64,000 bases of DNA, from the NCBI GenBank assembly GCA_947494805.1, contig CANLWK010000001.1:682001-746000 (forward strand), read 5' to 3'. The notes beneath the pieces were generated by a model. That model did not search any database and was not told where the DNA came from. It saw only the letters and a program-made list of their open reading frames with translations. The stretch is from an uncultured Croceitalea sp. Its GTDB lineage: Bacteria; Bacteroidota; Bacteroidia; Flavobacteriales; Flavobacteriaceae. Positions 60,113 to 64,000 of the stretch are shown piece by piece; the first letter of the stretch is position 1, and each line of letters begins with the position of its first letter. A program made the position numbers and the translations under genes.

Positions 60113-61831
60113 ATGAATTACTTCAATCTGATTTCAACCTTTGTGAAACAATACCCTTTACGGGTATTGCTCACTTTTGCCATTAGTTTAATGGCACAGG
60201 TATTCGCTGTTTTTTTACCAATTTACATTGCTAGATCTTATGACCTACTATTTGGTATTCAGTCGCAGCGCGCCCGTTTTTTGACTTTTATTCCCGAAGA
60301 TTGGTTAGCTACATTTAAAGGGTATTTTACACTTTTTTTGGTTGTTGTTCTGTTTAGGGGGCTATTGGACTTTGCCGAGCGTTATGGCATCGCGGTTTTG
60401 GGGGAACTACACCTTTCTTTCTTGAGAAAAAAACTGTTTGCCCATCAATTGCAGGTTGATATGTCAGTCTACGAAGATAAGGGTACGGGCAAGTACTTAT
60501 TGCGTTATAGTGGTGACCTAACGAGTATTCAAGCATTTATAAACAAGGGAATGATACGTTTTGTAAGTGACTTTATCTTACTGTTGCTATCATTTTTTAT
60601 ATTCTTTTCGCTTGGGGCACCTATCGGATGGACGGTACTGGGAATGGTTGTTGTATTGTCTTTGGTGACCTATCTGCTCAATCGAAAACTTTATACAGCT
60701 TCCGTTAAGCGACGTAATGCAAAATCAGGGTTGCTGAAGTTTGTTGCCTCACGCTTAAAAGCACTTTGGACCATTAAGAGTTTCAATCGTTTTGTGCCCG
60801 AAATGGGCCGTTATGAAAAACGGGTGGATAAACTTTTAAACCTAGGAAAGGGATACCAACGATTGGTCGGTGTCATAGGTGCAATCATTCCTGTAGGGCT
60901 CTATCTTTTAATCGGGATGGTGATGTGGGTCACCAACTACCTTAAAGAAACTTCACCTGAGGCAGTTGACCCAAAATCTTTCTTTATTGCCTTATTGCTT
61001 TTGATTACGTTGATACCGGTTTTTCGTCGAAGCTTTAGAGTGAGTATTGTATGGCGTAACGGCAGTATTTCATACCAAAAGTTGGCAGACATTCTGAGTT
61101 TGCCCTTAGAAAATGGAAGTGTACAAAAGACACCATTGCAATGGGAGCAAGGCCATTTGTTGGTAAAAGGACTTTCCTTCGGTTATCCTGGACAAGCAAA
61201 GAAAATATTTAAAGATTTTAATATGGAAGTGTTGCCAAATACCACCACTTGGGTCCATGGTCCGGCAGGTGTGGGCAAAACAACATTGTTAAAACTGTTG
61301 AGTGGGGGTTATTCGATAACTTCGGGAGAAATCTTAGTTGATAATCAAAACATTCGGTCGATCAAGGCCAAAGCACTGCGAAGAAAAATTACAATAATTG
61401 ATAACAGTTGCAGGCTATTGGGCAAAACCGTGTTTGAAGCTGTGTCGTATAGCAGAAAATCTTCGCAACGTGCAAAAGTGCAACGAGTACTTGATGATTT
61501 AGGACTTTCTGAAAATTTACCCCTTGATTTTTGTATCGGAGAAGACGGTTGTCGCTTGTCGCAAGGACAATACCGACTTTTGTTGTATGCTCGCGCATTT
61601 TTGACCCAAAAGCCGATCTTACTTATCGATGAACCTTTTGTTCATTTAGATGGAATTATGAAACAAACGGTTTTATCGTATTTAAGTCAGCTTCAATGTA
61701 ATAGAACCCTATTGCTTTTTACCTCTAGTTCCATACCAAATGCCTTTAACATTGATCAAAAAGTTGCCTTGTCTGTTTCAGATTATAAAGAAGTCAATGG
61801 CGAAGCAATGAACCTTTTTTCAAGTTCATAG
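60113..61831 (+). CDS. ABC transporter, fused permease and ATPase (type IV exporter fold)
   Basis: 572 residues: six membrane helices in about 15-310, then a nucleotide-binding domain about 340-560. Walker A is GPAGVGKTTLLKLLSG, the signature CRLSQGQYRLLLYARAF, and Walker B LLIDEPFVHLD with the catalytic Glu. The switch His after Walker B, normally in a T-H-R context, is absent: the stretch reads LLFTSSSIPNAF. Half-size exporters dimerise, so this may be a homodimer with impaired turnover or the degenerate half of a heterodimer. It is the last gene of the operon and may export or flip the product made by the upstream proteins. Confidence 0.9.
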   Translation: MNYFNLISTFVKQYPLRVLLTFAISLMAQVFAVFLPIYIARSYDLLFGIQSQRARFLTFIPEDWLATFKGYFTLFLVVVLFRGLLDFAERYGIAVLGELHLSFLRKKLFAHQLQVDMSVYEDKGTGKYLLRYSGDLTSIQAFINKGMIRFVSDFILLLLSFFIFFSLGAPIGWTVLGMVVVLSLVTYLLNRKLYTASVKRRNAKSGLLKFVASRLKALWTIKSFNRFVPEMGRYEKRVDKLLNLGKGYQRLVGVIGAIIPVGLYLLIGMVMWVTNYLKETSPEAVDPKSFFIALLLLITLIPVFRRSFRVSIVWRNGSISYQKLADILSLPLENGSVQKTPLQWEQGHLLVKGLSFGYPGQAKKIFKDFNMEVLPNTTTWVHGPAGVGKTTLLKLLSGGYSITSGEILVDNQNIRSIKAKALRRKITIIDNSCRLLGKTVFEAVSYSRKSSQRAKVQRVLDDLGLSENLPLDFCIGEDGCRLSQGQYRLLLYARAFLTQKPILLIDEPFVHLDGIMKQTVLSYLSQLQCNRTLLLFTSSSIPNAFNIDQKVALSVSDYKEVNGEAMNLFSSS

Positions 61832-61985
61832 ACTTTGTTGATCACGGCAATTGAATCAGCATCTTTAATACATCCTTGTATATTATGCAAACTGTAGGTG
61901 TCGCAGGCATATTCATGGTCAACTTTATAAGTAAAAAGAGACTGCTCCCCCAAGCAGCCTCCCTATGGTACACGGCTGTTTGCCG

Positions 61986-62735
61986 TTAACCGTCCACTCG
62001 AAACAAAAATGTCTCAGAAGTAGAAGTATTGTTTTGACTATCAATAACCTTTACCGACCATTGGTAGTTATTTCCTGACGCTACCGATACCTCAAAAGTA
62101 CTTTCAGTGGTCATACCTAAAGAGGTGCTTGGGCTTGTGCCCTCCAGGTCAAAAAAGATTTCATAATTAACAATGTCATTGTCAACATCACTTGCGGTCC
62201 AAACTAGGGTTAGTGTAGTTGTAGCGGCCGGTAAGGTAGCTCCTCTAGACGGATTGACGGATTCTGCAGGAAAGGGAGCGTAATTTTCAACCCCTGGACC
62301 TTCATTATAAAAGCGCCATTTTGTACTCTCGGAAGTCTCATTGGTGCCATTGGCCCTTGAAGTCACGAACCATTCATAGGGCACTCCTCTTAAAATGGTA
62401 ATTGACGCTTCGTTAGTATTGGCCACCGTGTTGAATGAACTACCCGTGCTAAGATTGGTCATCGTTACGGAATAGCTATCTGTGTTTTGTGACGCATTCC
62501 ATTGAAAGGTAACGGTACTTTCAGTATCGTTCACAATTTCACCTTGATTACATTCGGTATCATCTTCGGGAAAAACCAATGTGGCCGAAGATGGAGCAGG
62601 TATCTCTGTAGGATTATCGTCATCGCCCCCACCTATCGGAGGCGCGGGATCATTGCCGCTATCTGAACCACCACAGGCAATCAAAGCCAAAAACGTAAAA
62701 AGCAATATTGCAATCTTATATGGGTGCTTTCTCAT
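61986..62735 (-). CDS. fibronectin-type-III-like surface lipoprotein
   Basis: 249 residues: lipobox LALIAC, a Gly/Asp-rich linker (GGSDSGNDPAPPIGGGDDD), then two Ig/FnIII-like beta-sandwich domains about 50-145 and 150-245 (TVTFQWNASQNTDSYSVTMT, TLVWTASDVDNDIVNYEIFF, NYQWSVKVIDSQNNTSTSET). No catalytic motif is seen. Its start overlaps the stop of the upstream T9SS protein gene by 4 bp, so both are co-translated; it may anchor or partner that protein at the cell surface. Confidence 0.85.
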   Translation of the reverse strand: MRKHPYKIAILLFTFLALIACGGSDSGNDPAPPIGGGDDDNPTEIPAPSSATLVFPEDDTECNQGEIVNDTESTVTFQWNASQNTDSYSVTMTNLSTGSSFNTVANTNEASITILRGVPYEWFVTSRANGTNETSESTKWRFYNEGPGVENYAPFPAESVNPSRGATLPAATTTLTLVWTASDVDNDIVNYEIFFDLEGTSPSTSLGMTTESTFEVSVASGNNYQWSVKVIDSQNNTSTSETFLFRVDG

Positions 62736-64000
62736 TGTTTCACAATTTTATGGTTGAACAAGGTGGTTTTGTTGTATAACTTTAAGATGTAAACACCTTT
62801 TGAAAGGTGTGCAGTCTTAATATTTATGAATCCGTCTTTCACGGGGAGCGGTACTTCTAAAACCTGTGTGCCCGAAATGGTGAAGACCGAAGCTTTAATG
62901 GTTTTGAATTCATCGCGCGACCCAAGATATACTGACATACTCTCCTGAACCACAGGATTCGGATAAGCCACAACATGGTCAGATAACACCAAAATATCTT
63001 GGTATGATCCTTGGCAACCTTTGTCACCAGTCACGTTCAAAGTGTTTTCAATCTTGGTTAGCGGAAGGGTGATTTGTTGCTCATTGGTTCTAAAATTTTC
63101 TCCGTTCAGCTCAATGAAATAGGTTTGACTACCTTTTAGGTCAAGGGTAATCGATTTATCCGTTGGATTAATTTTTGAACTGACCGATAGGGGTTCGGGT
63201 TCGGGGATAAAAACCGAAAAACATTGTTCGTAATCGCTTTGCCCGCTGACGGTAATACAAATTTGATAGTCACCCGCTTCTAAATCTGTGTACCCCACTT
63301 CTTGGGTGAATGAGGAAGTTTGCGAAGCTCCGTTAAAGCTTAAAGTTGCAGTATAGTTTAAGGCTATTGAGGCTGACAACAATAAGCTTCCATCATCATT
63401 TTCAATGCAGCTTTCCCCTGTGGACTTTAGAGTAAAGTTTGATGGTGGAAGAGAGAATGTTGGGCAACCGTCAAAATCTACTATACTGCCTTCGGGAGTG
63501 TTGGGACAAACATCAATAGTATCTAAAACACCATCATTATCCATATCATTATCACAAACGTCTCCTTCACCATCATTGTCACTATCAACTTGATCGGGAT
63601 TAAACTTATCTGGGCAGTTGTCCATATCATTATCAACACCGTCATTATCATTATCATTTGGGTTTATTACGGTTACATCGATACAAGATGAAACTACCTT
63701 TTGACCGTTAAAAGTTATTTCTACGGCATAACTGCCACTGAATGTTGCTGTAAAACTTCTGCCCGTGGCATCAAGGGGAACATTAGTACCACAGCTTAGC
63801 CATTTATAAGAAGCTCCGGTCGTGTTGAAGTTTGCTGTAAGTACATTTTCATTTACTGTAACGGTGTTATCTATTGCTGTAGAGTCTATAGTAAAAGAGG
63901 CACTATCGTACAGGCTCCAGAGACCACTTTCTGTTCGGACCCTTATATAAATAGTATGGTTGCCAGCCGTAAGGCCAGTGGTTGTAAGGGCAAATGATTG
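62732..64000 (-). CDS. large secreted protein with thrombospondin type 3 repeats and T9SS sorting domain (5' end outside window)
   Basis: The frame is open to the right edge of the window, so the gene begins beyond it. From the edge: an Ig/PKD-like beta region, a run of Asp/Asn-rich thrombospondin type 3 calcium repeats (NDNDNDGVDNDMDNCPDKFN, DSDNDGEGDVCDNDMDNDG, DTIDVCPNTPEG), a beta-sandwich about 130 residues long, and the type A T9SS C-terminal sorting domain (VVAYPNPVVQESMSVYLG, IKTAHLSKGVYILKLYNK, HKIVKQ). It would be exported by the type IX system and attached to the surface. Ligand or enzymatic parts, if any, are out of view. Confidence 0.9.
   Translation of the reverse strand, partial: QSFALTTTGLTAGNHTIYIRVRTESGLWSLYDSASFTIDSTAIDNTVTVNENVLTANFNTTGASYKWLSCGTNVPLDATGRSFTATFSGSYAVEITFNGQKVVSSCIDVTVINPNDNDNDGVDNDMDNCPDKFNPDQVDSDNDGEGDVCDNDMDNDGVLDTIDVCPNTPEGSIVDFDGCPTFSLPPSNFTLKSTGESCIENDDGSLLLSASIALNYTATLSFNGASQTSSFTQEVGYTDLEAGDYQICITVSGQSDYEQCFSVFIPEPEPLSVSSKINPTDKSITLDLKGSQTYFIELNGENFRTNEQQITLPLTKIENTLNVTGDKGCQGSYQDILVLSDHVVAYPNPVVQESMSVYLGSRDEFKTIKASVFTISGTQVLEVPLPVKDGFINIKTAHLSKGVYILKLYNKTTLFNHKIVKQ

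Noticed and set aside
1-64000. tRNA, rRNA, CRISPR arrays, insertion sequences or prophage
   Set aside because: None was recognised when reading both strands; short repeats found are regulatory or intergenic in type.

Overview
The window reads as a chromosomal segment of a Flavobacteriaceae-like member of the Bacteroidota. Signs of this are AT-rich coding DNA, SusC/SusD and TonB-dependent receptors with N-terminal carboxypeptidase-like domains, a type IX secretion C-terminal sorting domain, LytTR and AraC regulators with membrane-embedded sensor halves, weak Shine-Dalgarno signals, and -7 promoter boxes of the TAnnTTTG type. I see no rRNA, tRNA, CRISPR array, transposase or phage gene. The genus cannot be told from the sequence alone.

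Bases 1-9600 hold the end of a short-chain dehydrogenase gene, an NTF2-like protein, a membrane-anchored amidohydrolase, a TetR regulator with its quinone-oxidoreductase target (two matching palindromic operators), a two-subunit molybdenum hydroxylase exported as a probable Tat lipoprotein, and a LytS/LytTR two-component pair. Bases 9758-19305 (minus strand) are a striking cluster: five different DJ-1/PfpI-superfamily proteins (four with export signals, one of them carrying a heavy-metal-binding Cys domain, two with TPR tails, one an AraC-fused regulator), a TonB-dependent receptor and its small HPP-ending companion. Bases 19642-23965 hold an OmpR-type two-component system with 11-bp direct repeats before the regulator gene and again before the downstream universal-stress-like, beta-barrel and four-helix sensor-like genes.

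Bases 24219-32457 carry a MacB/FtsX permease, a Crp/Fnr regulator with a near-consensus palindrome just downstream, RidA, and a sigma-factor operon (sigma factor, membrane protein, Spy-like protein, EF-hand protein, SCO protein) facing a YwqK-like lipoprotein and a YHYH lipoprotein. Bases 32965-36026 encode a cyclic-nucleotide-binding histidine kinase and a receiver-domain protein fused to a thioredoxin-reductase-like flavoprotein that lacks the redox cysteines. Then come an MFS exporter, an HTH-membrane-serine hydrolase fusion, two lipoproteins (alpha/beta hydrolase, NHL-repeat), two membrane AraC regulators and a SusC/SusD pair.

Bases 49985-56167 are the strongest candidate for an undescribed system: an ECF-like sigma factor, a single-pass membrane TPR protein placed like an anti-sigma factor, a subtilisin-like lipoprotein with 26 consecutive Asp residues, and a TPR-CHAT protease with a signal peptide and a C-terminal membrane anchor. 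Together they look like an extracytoplasmic proteolytic signalling cascade. Bases 56404-61831 form an operon of DUF2490 protein, P-loop DUF1611-like protein, small membrane protein, HTTM-DCC fusion and an ABC exporter. The window ends inside a large thrombospondin-type-3/T9SS protein gene on the minus strand.
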